A stretch of 64,000 nucleotides of DNA, taken from assembly GCA_025345505.1 (NCBI GenBank), contig JANVCC010000130.1, forward strand, positions 11,170,736 to 11,234,735. The letters are read 5' to 3'. Under the pieces are notes generated by a model. That model was not told the DNA's origin. It did no database searches and saw only the letters and a list, made by a program, of their open reading frames with translations. The translations under genes and the position numbers were made by a program. The stretch is from Todiramphus chloris collaris. Lineage: Eukaryota; Chordata; Aves; Coraciiformes; Alcedinidae. Below are positions 13,201-24,600 of this stretch, piece after piece. How positions within the stretch are numbered: the first letter of the stretch is position 1; every line of letters starts with the position of its first letter.

Positions 13201-15652
13201 AGGTTGGATGGGTCTCTGAGCAACCTGGTCTAGTGCAAGGTGTCCCTGCCCATGTCAGCAAAGTTGGAATGAGATGATCTTTAAGGTCCCTTTCAACCCA
13301 AACCATTCTGTGATTCTATGACTGATCTGTTTTAAGACAACAGGCTACTAATGCAAAGATCATTTTTCTAGACCAAAACTTTAAATGCATTACTCTGCTT
13401 CTGCATTTTTTCAGTGGTGCTGTCTTTCTGATCTCATCAAACTTAAGGCTGGTCTGTATTACAAGTCTCTGTGCAGTAGATTTGATTATAGAAGCTCTTG
13501 TTCTCTCCTGCACAGATACACTTTTCACCAACAGCTTATGGACCAACCAAGGCCCTGGGACATACTCCTCCTTAGACTAGAGTTCAAACCCACACAGTGT
13601 TCCACAGTACTCCTGGCTTAACATACCAACACACCTGCCCCCTTACATCAGCTGCTTGTCCTGATTCACTACCTCATGTTGCAGCTCTGTCCCAGGTATG
13701 TGCCTCTTGTGTGGAAAAGGCAGCAGAATGAGAATTTATCAATAAAAAACCCTAAACCATATTTTTTGTTGTGATAATTTTTGGACTAATTGATTTACAA
13801 ACCCAGTTCACAAGGTGGCTACAAAAGCAGATGTATCAGAGAAGGAATAGCACACTTCAGGGTCAGGAATGCTCAGCAAAGTCTGAGGGGTCACAGCACC
13901 TTAATTTCTACCAAACGCTTTTGAACATCAAACCACAGCCTTGGTTGTGCTAATCTGAATCTCTTTGTGGCAACACTGTGAGATCCAGGAAATACTTCTC
14001 TCTACTCTTAGGGAAAAAAAAAAAATTCAAGACCCACAAAAAGTCTTTAAGCAAGTTAAATTAATAGATACGGGTCATCATATGTTCACACAAAAGATTT
14101 TTAACTGTCGTGGCTGAGTACAAAAGCTTCCCCTGGGGTGTGGGAATAACCACTTGGAAGGAATTAAAAAAACACAACAAAAAGAAAATGAGCAGGAAAC
14201 CCTTATTAAGCCAGAACAGCCTAAGTTGTTATTCTTTATTTTCAAAATCTTTCAAATTCTCTTCATACCATGCCTAATTTAATATTGACAGACCAGTACA
14301 GCTCCCTTCCAGTTCATGAGGTCAGCCTCTTTACTCGGCTTGTTAAATTTTTAACACCAGAGTTTGTTTCTTTTCCCTATGTTTTCCCATAGTTAAAGCG
14401 CCCAACCTCATGATCCTTCTTCAGAACTCTCTTTAAAACTGTCAACAAATTGCCAGTAAAACAGACAACAATTACACTGCTGACATGCTGAGCCCAGTGA
14501 CTGTAGTGCTGACTCATGCGTGTCTCATTGTGTCTGTGTCCTCCTCATCTGTATGTCTGTAGTCATTTATATTAGAGTTAAAACTTATATTACTTTGGCC
14601 AAACACAGCTTTTTATTCTGCCGCTATACCACTGAATGTAATAGGATTCTGATCCATGAGCCAGTCTCCTGGATAAACATATAATAATAGTAATTCAAAT
14701 AAATAATTGATGTTTATGTGACATAATGATGACAATGATAACAATTATAGGAATTTACTTTGGATGAAGAAAACTAACCCCTTATTTCTCTGTCTACTAA
14801 TATTTTCCTCACTCCCACTCTGCCCTCTTCAAAAGCATGCTGAAAATAGTATAGCAACAATTGTCACAGTGTAATTTCACAGGCACCAGAAATGCAGGAG
14901 TAATTACAAAGATTGTCAAGAAAAGGAAGTAATCTATCACAGTTTTCAAATAAATTAGCAAGTACTTGGTTTTTCAAGAGTGTTGGGTGCTAAATACTTT
15001 GACTATCTTGCCACTTTATTTAGGAACCTGGTGGGAATGAGATTTTCTGAAAACTTCAAATCACCAAAGGCAAAATTTGTTCTTCACATGACTGATTTAA
15101 AATTTATTACAAGGGCTAATTTCAGTTATTTGTTTCAATGTGTATACACTTTTGGAAATAACCTTACAACTTACAACAGCTTTAAATGAACAATTCTGTG
15201 CAGTGAACTCATTGCTGTTACTTACTATTCCATGCTTCTGTAGCAGGTCAATATCCTGAAAAAAGGATTCCTAAAAAAATAGCAGAAAAAAATAAAAACA
15301 GATTTTGCATTTTCTTGTAATTACATCTATCTCATTATATCTGTTTCAAATTTGTAAACATTTACATTATTTTCCCTAGTAATACATAACTTGTTGGAAT
15401 ACTCAAATAAGCAAAGTCATAGAGAGTGAAGAAGGCCTACAGATTTTCTTGGTATTCAACTGGAACAAAATTTTAAATGCATTGAACGCCCTGATGGTCT
15501 TTGGGGACCTCCAGTCTCTGTGGATTTCATAACACTATCAAAATAACTTCAAACAACATTGGCCATGCATATTTCTCAATCAATCATAAATATACCTCAT
15601 CATCCTGGTATCCTGGTTCTTCTTGGACTACTTGATCCTCCATGGCCTTCAT
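4191..15652 (-). CDS. DMC1: DMC1, meiosis-specific RecA-family recombinase (complete, 13 coding exons)
   Basis: DMC1 forms helical filaments on single-stranded DNA and catalyses strand exchange between homologues in meiosis, alongside RAD51. Coding exons, 5' to 3' on the minus strand: 15652-15596, 15270-15226, 11889-11743, 11445-11363, 10748-10696, 9833-9792, 8565-8493, 7849-7758, 6890-6817, 6723-6609, 5654-5594, 5052-4936 and 4260-4191. They sum to 1029 nt, an unbroken 342 codons plus stop (human DMC1 is 340). Visible parts: an acidic N-terminal tail; a helix-hairpin-helix-type N-terminal domain (about residues 35-80); Walker A GEFRTGKT (128-135); Walker B LLIID (221-225); the [15 protein letters not shown] region; and the conserved C-terminus [16 protein letters not shown]. 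All introns are GT-AG. The start was chosen for [14 protein letters not shown], which aligns with human MKEDQVVAEEPG; an in-frame Met4 at 15643 is an alternative. The gene looks intact. Confidence 0.96.
4936..5052 (-). CDS. DMC1: DMC1 coding exon 12
   Basis: It encodes [18 protein letters not shown], then [14 protein letters not shown] and IAKIYD, the C-terminal core. Acceptor aatttag, donor gtaaat. Confidence 0.96.
5594..5654 (-). CDS. DMC1: DMC1 coding exon 11 (acceptor abuts a CR1 copy)
   Basis: It encodes (E)[19 protein letters not shown](T), the L2-side segment. The acceptor ttgcag is immediately preceded by the 3' tip of a CR1 LINE, so the upstream splice signals are LINE-derived. Donor gtaaga. 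Confidence 0.96.
5661..5775 (-). repeat. CR1 LINE 3' fragment in a DMC1 intron
   Basis: The plus strand reads tagaatcaca...ggtttgggttggaagggacc, the reverse complement of a CR1 3' end. The copy is in the same sense as DMC1 and is 5'-truncated near 5775. Its tail lies 6 nt from the exon 11 boundary. Chicken-type CR1 is the dominant bird LINE. Confidence 0.9.
6609..6723 (-). CDS. DMC1: DMC1 coding exon 10
   Basis: It opens with [13 protein letters not shown] (the end of Walker B and the L1 region) and ends in RLQKISE. Acceptor aatgcag, donor gtaagg. Confidence 0.96.
6817..6890 (-). CDS. DMC1: DMC1 coding exon 9
   Basis: It encodes (S)[17 protein letters not shown] and AGIFKLL, the start of Walker B. 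The donor TTG|gtacta is weak, and the following intron is only 93 nt. Confidence 0.94.
7758..7849 (-). CDS. DMC1: DMC1 coding exon 8
   Basis: It encodes (F)[19 protein letters not shown] and [11 protein letters not shown], with acceptor aatgtcag and donor A|gtaaga. RPDRL is a strongly conserved RAD51/DMC1 signature. Confidence 0.96.
8493..8565 (-). CDS. DMC1: DMC1 coding exon 7
   Basis: It encodes (V)[13 protein letters not shown] and [10 protein letters not shown]. Acceptor cactgtag, donor gtatct. Human has GAGGYPGG where this has GPNGYTGG. Confidence 0.95.
9792..9833 (-). CDS. DMC1: DMC1 coding exon 6 (Walker A, 42-nt micro-exon)
   Basis: This short exon encodes (E)[13 protein letters not shown], completing the Walker A P-loop GEFRTGKT that binds ATP. 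Acceptor ttaacag, donor gtaggt. At 42 nt it is easily missed by gene finders, but its frame joins exons 5 and 7 exactly. Confidence 0.95.
10696..10748 (-). CDS. DMC1: DMC1 coding exon 5
   Basis: It encodes (D)[17 protein letters not shown], the strand leading into Walker A. Acceptor ctctag, donor gtaaga, phase 1 exit. Confidence 0.95.
11363..11445 (-). CDS. DMC1: DMC1 coding exon 4
   Basis: It encodes [19 protein letters not shown] and ITTGSQEF plus the first two bases of Asp. This is the linker into the RecA core, with acceptor tccttag and donor gtaagt. Confidence 0.95.
11743..11889 (-). CDS. DMC1: DMC1 coding exon 3
   Basis: 49 whole codons running from [14 protein letters not shown] to EAANKVI. 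This is the N-terminal helix-hairpin-helix-like DNA-binding domain, with acceptor tcttcacag and donor gtaagc. Confidence 0.96.
12870..13320 (+). repeat. CR1 LINE, 5'-truncated, in DMC1 intron (antisense to the gene)
   Basis: About 450 bp of CR1 3' region: gggccacaaagatgatcggg, then the typical cctaaagggggcc, then the end tttcaacccaaaccattctg followed by tgattctatg. It lies in the 3.3-kb intron between coding exons 3 and 2. Confidence 0.92.
13321..15225 (-). other. DMC1: Rest of the largest DMC1 intron
   Basis: AT-rich intronic sequence between the CR1 copy and coding exon 2 (the whole intron is 11890-15225). No exon, RNA gene or further mobile element was recognised. The other DMC1 introns likewise hold no second gene; a (GGAGA)4 microsatellite lies at about 10977-10996. 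Confidence 0.6.
15226..15270 (-). CDS. DMC1: DMC1 coding exon 2
   Basis: Fifteen whole codons, [15 protein letters not shown], between a T-rich acceptor (ttttttag) and donor gtaagt. Matches human [15 protein letters not shown]. Confidence 0.95.
15596..15652 (-). CDS. DMC1: DMC1 coding exon 1
   Basis: It encodes the acidic start [19 protein letters not shown] (19 codons), two residues longer than human. It ends at the less common donor GAG|gtatat. A 5' UTR acceptor (tttcccag) ending at 15686 would make the full exon 15596-15685. Confidence 0.92.
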
Positions 15653-15685
15653 TATGAAAGAGCAGGAATAAAATATTGATCACTA

Positions 15686-17954
15686 CTGGGAAATGCAAAC
15701 AAAGATAGTATTGGGGGTGACAATAAATGAGTCAGTGACTGCAAAAGGACTTTTAAGAAATCCTTGGACTACAGAACCTTCTCAGTATGCTATCGCGTAT
15801 GATTTAAACTCAGATTCTGCTTCCAGCTCATGGTTATCTGACCTACCTGACCAAAAGAAGCATATCTACTGCATTACTCTCACATGAACCAGTTTGGCTG
15901 GAAAGGGTTTAACAGATTATTAGGAAAAGAGACAGTATTCCCTTGTGAGAACGTTGAGTCAGAAATGAGTTTGGACTTGGGAGCATTTAAAATGATTTAT
16001 CATTAGTGAAATTTATTCTGGTAAGAAAGTTAAAGGCAGTCCGTATTTATGTAACAAAAGTCAGCACAGCGGCAGACAGAATGAGTAATGGAGAGGCTAT
16101 ACAACATCTCGGCTTCCCCACTTTTATGTGACAGAAAGCCCACAAAACACGGGTTTTGAGAAGGCCACAACTCCTTCGTCATGTATCTTGAGAGTACACT
16201 AAAAAGCTGGGGTTTTTTTCAAGTTGTTGCTGGAGTTCAGAATACCTAATAAACACTGAAGGCATGCAAGTAACACCCATAAGAAGTATGCTTACATGAA
16301 GAGAATAAAAGAAGGGTAATAAAAATCTAAAGCTTTAATTGTGCAAAAACATATACAGAGAGCTTATTTCGTATTTTTCAATGCCATGTCTGTACTCCAC
16401 TACAGCTTCACTGCCCTCATTATGTGACAAGGCCTTGAACCAGAATAGGCACTTACTGATTGCATGGTTGAATCCCAAAATATGACCTCCTTACGTTTTA
16501 TGAATGCAAGACAAATATATACAAAGTAGTTCCTTAGAAATATGATCTGATAGCCTGTTGTATCAATGTTGTGGTTTTGTAAATGGATAGGCTGCTTCTG
16601 TGCTAATTGTGAGCTTGCCTTCATTGTTCTAGCTATGGCTCATCGGAAGTTTTGTAAACTACCTGATTGAGATGTGTATATATGTTTGCTTGCTCATCCT
16701 TGTGAATAAAATCCATGAAAGGTAAGATGGGTTTATTATGAAACTACAAGATGGGCTAGGTCTGTAACAGAGGACAGTATAATTTAGACTATCTGCAAAT
16801 AGCTTTTTTTAGCTTCTAAATGGATAGTTAAGGTCTGCCTAATTTGCTTGCAAGAATCTTGTCTATAGAGAAGAGGGGAGAAGTGAGAAAGAAAGTATTA
16901 AAATTTTAGAATTATTTTATTTGGGTTTTGGAGTGAAAATACAATGTAGTCAGTTCTGTTGGCATTTAGTGAAAATACTCTTAAAAATTGGTTGGTTTTG
17001 ATAGCATCAGGATATATGTTATCTATGTTTAAGAACCCTGGCAACTATGAAGTGAGAAATCATGCCTTCAGATCATGCCCTATATCACCCATCAAAATAA
17101 TTACAGTAAAAAATTAACTAAAAAAATACTTGCAGAGATTTTAACAACCCTTTAGCTTCCAATACTGAAGAAATCCAAGTAATGCAAAAGGCATTACAAT
17201 TGTTATTACAATCCCCTTCTCCATTAAAAATATCCTATTGGAATGCACATAATCCTGCACTCTGAGCACAGCTGAACACATCAAGGGACTGCTTTTCCTA
17301 CTTCCCATCCTTAGGCAACTGGAATCCGACAGCAGAAAACAAAGGCAGACCCAGACCGTTGCCTTCCTTTAGGCTAGGAGGGAAAATGGAGAAATTATAC
17401 TACACTCTACGAAAAGTTTTAGGGATGAACAAAATCCTCCTGTTTAGTGGAGAGTCCTCCTGTTGTTGGGTCGTTGTCACTCTGAAGACCCAGAGCCACC
17501 TCTGCCTGCAATGAACCAGATAAAAGGGTGAAAGTCTGAGACAGCACAGCAAATCCATGAGGAAACAAGGATCTTTGTAAGGAAACACAAACAACACAGC
17601 CTTATTTTCCCAGGATGCAACCTCAGGTTCCCCGACCCTCCTGTTACCACCTTGGCATCTATTCACTGGGATACATGAGCAAGGCTTGCCTGCTGCACTC
17701 CTTTAAACATAAAGCTGTCAGTGTGGCAGGGACCTGGCTGCGGCACACAGCATTGGGTTTAATGAGCGGGTTTTGAACTGACAGAAACATGGCAGCTGAC
17801 TTGACTGGAGACAAGTTTGGACCCCACAGGAGGGGTGGGAGGCCATCTGACCTGCCCTGAGGGACACCATGGTAGAATTTCACATCTATGGACTCAGAGG
17901 AAAATAGATGATTAATCACATATCAACACACGGATTTATTTGGCTTGTCCTTAC
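15686..17954 (-). other. DMC1: Inferred DMC1 5' UTR intron
   Basis: The sequence lies between a good acceptor (gcatttcccag, ending at 15686) and a strong donor (CTG|gtaagg, exon end at 17955) in the CpG-rich block upstream. Human DMC1 also has a non-coding first exon. Nothing protein-like is evident; the open frames at 17400-17919 look like chance. Confidence 0.4.
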
Positions 17955-18330
17955 CAGCTGCCTTTTCAGGGGGTGTAAATTTGTTCCCGACAGGTGAGGC
18001 ACCTCGTCGAGCACCAAAATTCCCCGTCAAAATGACAAAGAACGATGCAAACCCAGCTCCTCCCCGGGAGCGCGGAGCGGTGGTTACAGTCCTCTCCCAA
18101 CTCGACAGGGCTGCCGCGCCCGCCTCCTCGCGAGGGAACCCTCCCCGCGCTTTTCCCGCTGGAGAGGGAGGGCGGGGCCGGGGCCGGGGCCGGGAAGATG
18201 GCGGGGTTGGAGGGGGGGGAGGGGGCGGTGGTGCTGCCTTCCCGCCAAAACCAGGCGGCCGTTAACCGTCTGCTGCTCGCGCTGGAGCCCCGCTGCCGCC
18301 GAGCCGGCATGAGGGAGGCATCTGACCTAT
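17955..18330. promoter_or_regulatory. DMC1: CpG island: probable DMC1 promoter and non-coding exon 1
   Basis: A short, sharp CpG-rich island in otherwise AT-rich DNA, 2.3 kb upstream of the DMC1 start. On the minus strand it ends in a strong splice donor, ggcagctg|gtaagg, so a non-coding DMC1 exon ending at 17955 is the simplest reading. It carries a GGGGCC-type hexamer array (about 18174-18193) followed by AAGATGGCGGGG, a YY1-like motif. A plus-strand ORF starts at that ATG, so the island may be bidirectional. Confidence 0.5.
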
Positions 18331-18344
18331 CCCACCCGTGCTGA
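18198..18344 (+). CDS. Unrecognised 48-codon ORF starting in the CpG island (tentative)
   Basis: The ORF opens MAGLEGGEGAVVLPSRQNQ, continues AAVNRLLLALEPRCRRAGMR, and ends at TGA 18342-18344. The ATG lies in GGGAAGATGG, a strong start context. I do not recognise the protein. It could be the first exon of an unidentified plus-strand gene, a small ORF in a divergent non-coding transcript, or chance in GC-rich DNA. No convincing downstream plus-strand exon was seen. Confidence 0.2.
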   Translation: MAGLEGGEGAVVLPSRQNQAAVNRLLLALEPRCRRAGMREASDLSHPC

Positions 18345-18349
18345 AATGC

Positions 18350-21085
18350 GGTTGAATTCTTGTCTTCAATCACTTTATTTTCTAAAATTTATCTACTGCT
18401 ATATTTGGCATTACTAAAGGGATGTCGTACTGCCCTTATTTTACAGCTGGCAAAGACAGGCTTAATGACAACCATGGAGTGGGGTTGGTTTGGAGCCTGT
18501 TGGGTACAACTCAGCCTTATTTTCCCAGGGTGCTACTCACACAACTTCCTAAACCAGGCTCATGGCATTTTTAGATTGGATGACTGAGACCTGTCAGAAA
18601 CCTGGAAGTGACTTGCCTGAAGTCACAGGACAAGAAAATGAGTCTGAGTCGTACACATTACTTCATCTGCCATTTTAAAAGCATGGAAAAGGTGCTTCTT
18701 AGGATATGAACACTTCTTCAAGACTTCTGCTGTCTTCTTGGATGCAGTATTTGGAAAGCAATCAGCCGATTTAGTTCACCTCTGGTAGCATAGTCAGTAT
18801 GGGACTGCACGTAAAGGACTTGTGGGCTCACTCTTATGAGCAGGAGGAGCTGCTGGCTGCCCCTTGAGGTCACAGCCCTGCCGGGTAGGAGGTTTCAAAT
18901 GGCAGAAGGGATGGCAGCAGCATCTCAACCTGTTTCAAGGTGCTTGTGAAAACTTCCCCACCTTCCATCCATGGGAGGTAAAGAGCAAATATGGGTGTTG
19001 TCAGTGCTAGCCAAGTTGGGAAACTGGCAACAACCAACAAAACCCACAGCCCCTAACCATCATCAGGATGTGCTCGCAGGGTCCCCTTTTGAGACATCAA
19101 GCGATTTATCTAAGTGCCTACTGTTTAATCCTGGGTTCGCAAGGCTTTGTACAGAGGAACTGGCTGGCACCGCTTTTGAAAACTGCATTATTCCGCAAGA
19201 GCTATTCCAGAAGAGCACTTAGGCAGACAGCCCTTTAAAGACAAATTCCATCACAAAGTATGCTTTTATTCCAGAACAGAATGCACATGCAGACAGTGAT
19301 CCTCTGGTGCTGCTGAGCAGCTCTGCAGCAGCTAATGCTTCTGTAAACAACCTTCCCTCCGTTATTCTTCTAGTTCTTAAAATAGCTCTCAAAGGGGTCA
19401 ACGAATGTTCTGAATCAGAAGATCATTTCTCACCCCAAAGTGCTACTTTGGGCAATAAATTACATTCTACATCTTCAAAATGTTGTGTGACCATTAACTG
19501 TTCGTTCAGGTTCCAGCTGGTGTTGTGCAATAACCCCACATACCCCACCAAGTTACACACCAGTCACATGAATCAAGGCATTCCAGAGTCTGCTCCTTCC
19601 CTCTTGCAGGTTCTGCTGCTGACCAGTGAACCCCCAACTGTGGGTAGAGGTGCTGGCAATGACATACACCGCTGTGATCTGCATGTCCTCTCACCTGAGG
19701 TCTTATACCAGTTCAGACAAGACAAGACAAAAGTTAATCCATTACCATAAAAATACTGTGTACACAGCCAATTTTCTCATCCTCACAAACCATTTTAATT
19801 CATGGTTGCAGCAGGGAAGTCATGTGAAGTTTTTTTGGTTTCTGGTTTTGATTCAAGTTTATGTGGATCAAATGGAGTAGAGGAAAATATACAAGCTAAT
19901 GCCTTCTCTGAAATTTCAAGTTGGGAGTTTGCCTGTTATTAATCAGGACAGAATAATCTGACATTTGGCCTTCCAGAATATAACCCATGAAGATTCAGCC
20001 TGGAATATGTGTACATTTATGTCTGCATTGTTTTGGAAAAAGTGTGCTTTCTGTTTTCCAGAGGAATGCATTTCACTTACAGTCGGTCCCAGACTAAAAC
20101 TGTGACTCACCTGAAATCCTCCCAGAACTGCAGAATGCTTCTGGGTAAAAATGCAGCAATGTCTGCGTATTCTTTAGCTCTCCCTTCTCTAGCAGGTAGG
20201 GATTTTTTCCTCTGTAAATTTGAAAATGTATGTTGAGAGGGGAGAAGGGAAAAGAGAAAGAATACTGAATATTTCCAAGGTAATCCAAGTATTAACAAGG
20301 TAAAAACTTTCTTATATCTCCTACAGCAAATGAATATACAGAGTAAAAATCCAGCACCACATTGGAAGCCACATTAGCTATTATATACCCAAAGTTACCT
20401 AAATCCACAAATCATGATAGCCTTGCATTGATGTCTCACTTTAGCTGCTCCCTTAGTCACATCAGAATTAATGAACTCTGCTTCCAAACCAAAACCTGCC
20501 AAAAGCCTTTCTTCAAGGAGGTGCCAGGCAAACAGGTTCCACCTCAGCCAGTCTAATGGAAAGGACATGCTGCTTTAATGTGCCCCTTGGAATGTGTACT
20601 GTACTAACTCCACATACTGCAGCTCGCTGCTCTTTCTCCACACCTGAAAGCTCTTCTGAAAACCCATGTAACACCTCTATCAAAAGAAAAGAATAGCAGA
20701 ATTGAATTCAGGTTATCAGAATACAGTGGAATGAATCGATACCATTTTTTTGTACTTAAGGAATTCTTGCTTATCTTTCTGCTGGTTCAGGTCTAAATCC
20801 CTCATTTACCTGCAGTGTTCCTGGTATGCTTTGAATACTGTGTCCATCTTGTGAATATGCCTGAAACTCTGTGTATGTTGAGGTAGCCTCTTAAGTTTTG
20901 CATGAAGGAAACAACTTTGCCTATGTTTTCCTTCTGTTTGGTCAGAACTAAGATGAACGGCAAAAGCTGTATGTATACAATGGGTCTTGAGATAGGACTG
21001 GCAATATATCAGAGCAGCCGAGCTGCTTCATTCAGACTGAAGTAACAAGAGGGCTACATTGTTAAAATGGAATTACAGGAAGAAA
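18350..21085. other. Intergenic DNA, no recognisable gene
   Basis: A unique-looking spacer. Open frames of 60-147 codons (for example 19307-19750) lack domain features. A 22-bp near-repeat, cagccttattttcccagg(a/g)tgc, occurs near 17597 and again near 18511, which may record a small old duplication. Confidence 0.5.
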
Positions 21086-21089
21086 TTAC

Positions 21090-21145
21090 TGGGGAGACCT
21101 TTCTGTGGCCTTTCAGTACTTAAAGGGGGCCTATAAAAAGATGGG
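21090..21145 (+). repeat. CR1 LINE fragment cut off by an LTR
   Basis: The stretch ggggagacctttctgtggcc then tttcagtacttaaagggggc matches the CR1 3' region, as in the copy at 12870-13320. It stops abruptly where the LTR-like sequence begins, which suggests the LTR inserted into it. Confidence 0.7.
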
Positions 21146-21695
21146 TGTTCTGGTTTGAGATAGAACAGAACAATTCTGTTCAGTGGTTTTACTTTTCAGA
21201 TCAGTTCTTCCAACTAACTGCACTTTCTGAAGCTAGCAGCATGTTTTCTCAGTGTCTACTTCTAGCAGTGATAACTCCCCATGTTTAGAACGAGTACCAA
21301 GGCCTGGTGTGCAGACCAAGGCCACTGCTGGATCTTCTGTACTATGTTGAGGGGTGCAGAAAGTAAAAAGCTGCACTTGTAGGGAGGAGCGGCCAGGAAA
21401 GATGGCCCTAAACCGACCAACGAGGTATGCCACCCCATGTATGTCATATTCGGTATAGAGCTGAGGGATCACAAGGGCCAGGCTCTCTTCTTCAATGGCC
21501 GGCATCTGACAAGGACTCCATCATTCTGCCTTTGATCCTGATCTGTGTGTTCCTGAATCCAGTACCACAATTCAGTTCCTGTGGCCTGTCTGCCACTGGG
21601 CCCAGTCTGGGTCTCCCCTGGTGCCTGCTCCACAGCATCAGTGGTGATGGTGATGTAATTGCCATCAAGGCAAAAGAAATAATATCTATGTCAAC
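21146..21695 (+). mobile_element. LTR fragment of an old avian endogenous retrovirus (fossil)
   Basis: It begins TGTTCTGGTTTGAGATAGAAC directly after truncated CR1 sequence, and contains blocks I recall from ERVL-like solo LTRs of modern birds (the gaggtatgccaccccatgta and atcagtggtgatggtgatgt regions). No internal retroviral gene is adjacent, so it is a solitary LTR or a piece of one, decayed and old. The family is assigned from memory, and the right end is approximate. Confidence 0.45.
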
Positions 21696-24600
21696 AATAC
21701 AAATGGAGTAAGTAATAGCAATACAAGCACCATGAGCTTAATTTTCTTTGTGATCATTTTAATACGTGATTGTGAAATAAGTAATTCTTTATATATAAGG
21801 ATGACATGATTAAAAAAAATGCAGACAGGAATAAAAAAAAAGCCAGTTTTAAGCTTTGCAAAACCTAAACCCAGTTAGAGGCTTTCTGGGGAAATCAGTA
21901 TATCATAGGCAGAGTCTGTCAAAAAGATGACTTAAGAAAAGTGTTTCCTTTTGAGAATGCATGAGGAATTTTTCATTTAAGGTAAAATAAAGCAAACTAG
22001 TAATAGGAAACAATAGGACTAAAAGGAACATTGAGAGATTATCTAGCTCAAAGAAGACTTAGGTGAATTTGGCAAATGTTTCTTTACCTGTGGAGATTGT
22101 GGATTTTCTTTTATCAGAGGTTTTTGAGAAAGAACCAGACAATTTCAGTCTTGACTATCCCTTGCCATTACCCTTGTTTTCCACCATTCACTACATAATA
22201 CAATTTTGTCTGTAAAAATATGCAGTATGCATTCAGCTAACTTATAGTCCTAAAAGGTCAGATAACTGGGACTCTGATTCTTGCATTCTTGTGTTTCCTA
22301 CCCCAAAAGAGAAAAAAAAAAGACAGCATATCCAGTTCTTAAAAAAAAAAAAATTAAAAAAAAATGCTCAAACGTGATGGATTACCTTGTGGTATGCACA
22401 GCTTGTTCTTACCTGCTCATGGCTTTGGGGGCTAAAACATTGTAACCATGTAGCCCTGTAATACCGTATTGTCATTCTCAGTATTTTGCCACTGTACTGA
22501 ATTGTCAAGGCCTGAGGATGGAGGCTCGTCAGGCTTTGTTTGAACTTCTCTTGACCCCGCTGTACTTTTCACTTGGTTAGCCATGACAGCAGTTTCCATA
22601 ATTTACCAGGTCTATGGCTAATTTGTTTTACTTCTGTTTATCTGTGTGTGGTACAGCCATCAGTTTATATAAACAGCAGTAACAAACAGTCACTCTACAT
22701 AGAATGAGAGATTTACAACTCACACAAGGATGCAGTGTAGAGAAATACAGGCCTGGTGCAATAGCAGAGGCCTTGAGAAGTGAGGACACAAAATGTGCAG
22801 GTAAGTACAGGCACACAAAGGTAATGGGCAAGGCACAGGCTTGGCACTGGATACCTGATGGCTATTAACAACTCACCAGTGGTCAGCCAAAGAAATGCTG
22901 ACCTGGAGCTGGATGAAACTGGTTTTAGGAGTTTAAAAAAAAATAAAAAAAAAATAATAATAAAAAATATATATATATATATAAAATAACTACCATACAT
23001 AATAGGTACCACATACTGCAAAACCAGATGTAGCATGGCACTGCAGACCAATGAATAAAGGTGTAAATGTGTGCTAGTAAAACATATAAAAATTATACCA
23101 GGTGGATCCTACAGCACAGAAGGAGAAACCATCAACATGGAGATCATATTCTCTGAGCAAAGGACTCCAGATGCTGACAGCTCTCTACATCACCCCTCTC
23201 CACACGCACCAGAATGAAACCACCAACTTTACAGCCCACAGGAGCAGCAGAACAGTGAGTGAAATACAAGGAAAAGGGGTAGAAGGAAAAAAGCGTATGT
23301 GGTAACATTTTATAAAAGTACTCTAACTGCATGATTATTCTTTCTGGAAGTTTTATCTGGATCAATAATCATTTGACTCACAAGATTTCAGTTATACTAA
23401 CAATAAATTTTTGGCTTTAATTATACACAAGGCAACTTCCTCTTTGTCCATAAAGAAGCTTTGGACTGCAGCAGCATGCCACTAACTGGTGGCTGCTGAC
23501 ATACTTCTTAATTTCACTGATAGATGATAAATTAGAAAAAACTCAAGGATTTCCTGAGCTAGCAAGCAGACCAGTAGCCAAATGGACAGACACAGATTAA
23601 GTGTATATCCCGTCTGTAGATAAAATTGAGTCCTTTAAAAATCTATCACTGAGAACATTTCTAAACTATGCTAACAGATATATAAAAATAACAATAATAA
23701 AATCTAAAGCAGCTTTTTCATTTTTAACAAAAATATTTCTTCCTGCTCGGGAGGCTGATGCTGTGGCCTTTCTGCAATTTATCAATTTCTGCACAAAAAT
23801 CTCTGTTGCAAGAAATGAAATGTAGTTGGGGAAATAACATTACTCTGAATCATGAAATAAATACTTTGGGAGATAGAGGTCTTTTTTAACCTGGCAGAGC
23901 TTTCTAAGTAGCTTTTGCAGATTCCAAAATAACTTCTCTTGACTAACTCCACATCCATAGATTTTTTCTTCTGGAATAAGTGCACCTTGTTCTGCTTTAG
24001 CTTAATCAACTTTATGATAAACAGGAATAACAGAGTAATTAAGAAATACGACTGCTCACATATATAGCTAAGTGGGAGTAGTAATTGCACTTACATATAT
24101 CTTTGTGCATTCAAATTGACTTTCAGGTCAGATAAAAGTAGGAGGAGGAAAGCAATAGTAAAATTTATTTGTTACAAAACTGTTAGCAGTCTTCAAATTT
24201 GGTGACAATGTCAGTGACAAGCTTGCATTTGAATTAAAGCTTGATCACATGCCTGGTTAAAGTCCCTGAGTGAATTATCTTAATTTCACTAAGTAAGCCA
24301 GAAGAATTGACTTAATATTCCTCTGCTCACAGATGAAATGGGAAGCCATCACCCAAGGAAATGAAGTGCATCATACGGCCAATCAGGCACGAGGACTAGG
24401 CCTGAGCAGACCACAGCGCATTTCCAGGCTTGCTTGCTCCCTGCAACTAACATCTCCTGGGGCAGCTTTCAGAGTGAGCCCGAGCTTTGGTTTGAGCCTT
24501 TGCCTCTCTCCTATTCAGTCCAGTGCTCATCTGGAAAGTTAAACTGATGAGATAGGATCAGGCAGCTGGGGGATGGGGAAGAGAAGCAGGGAAAAACTAT

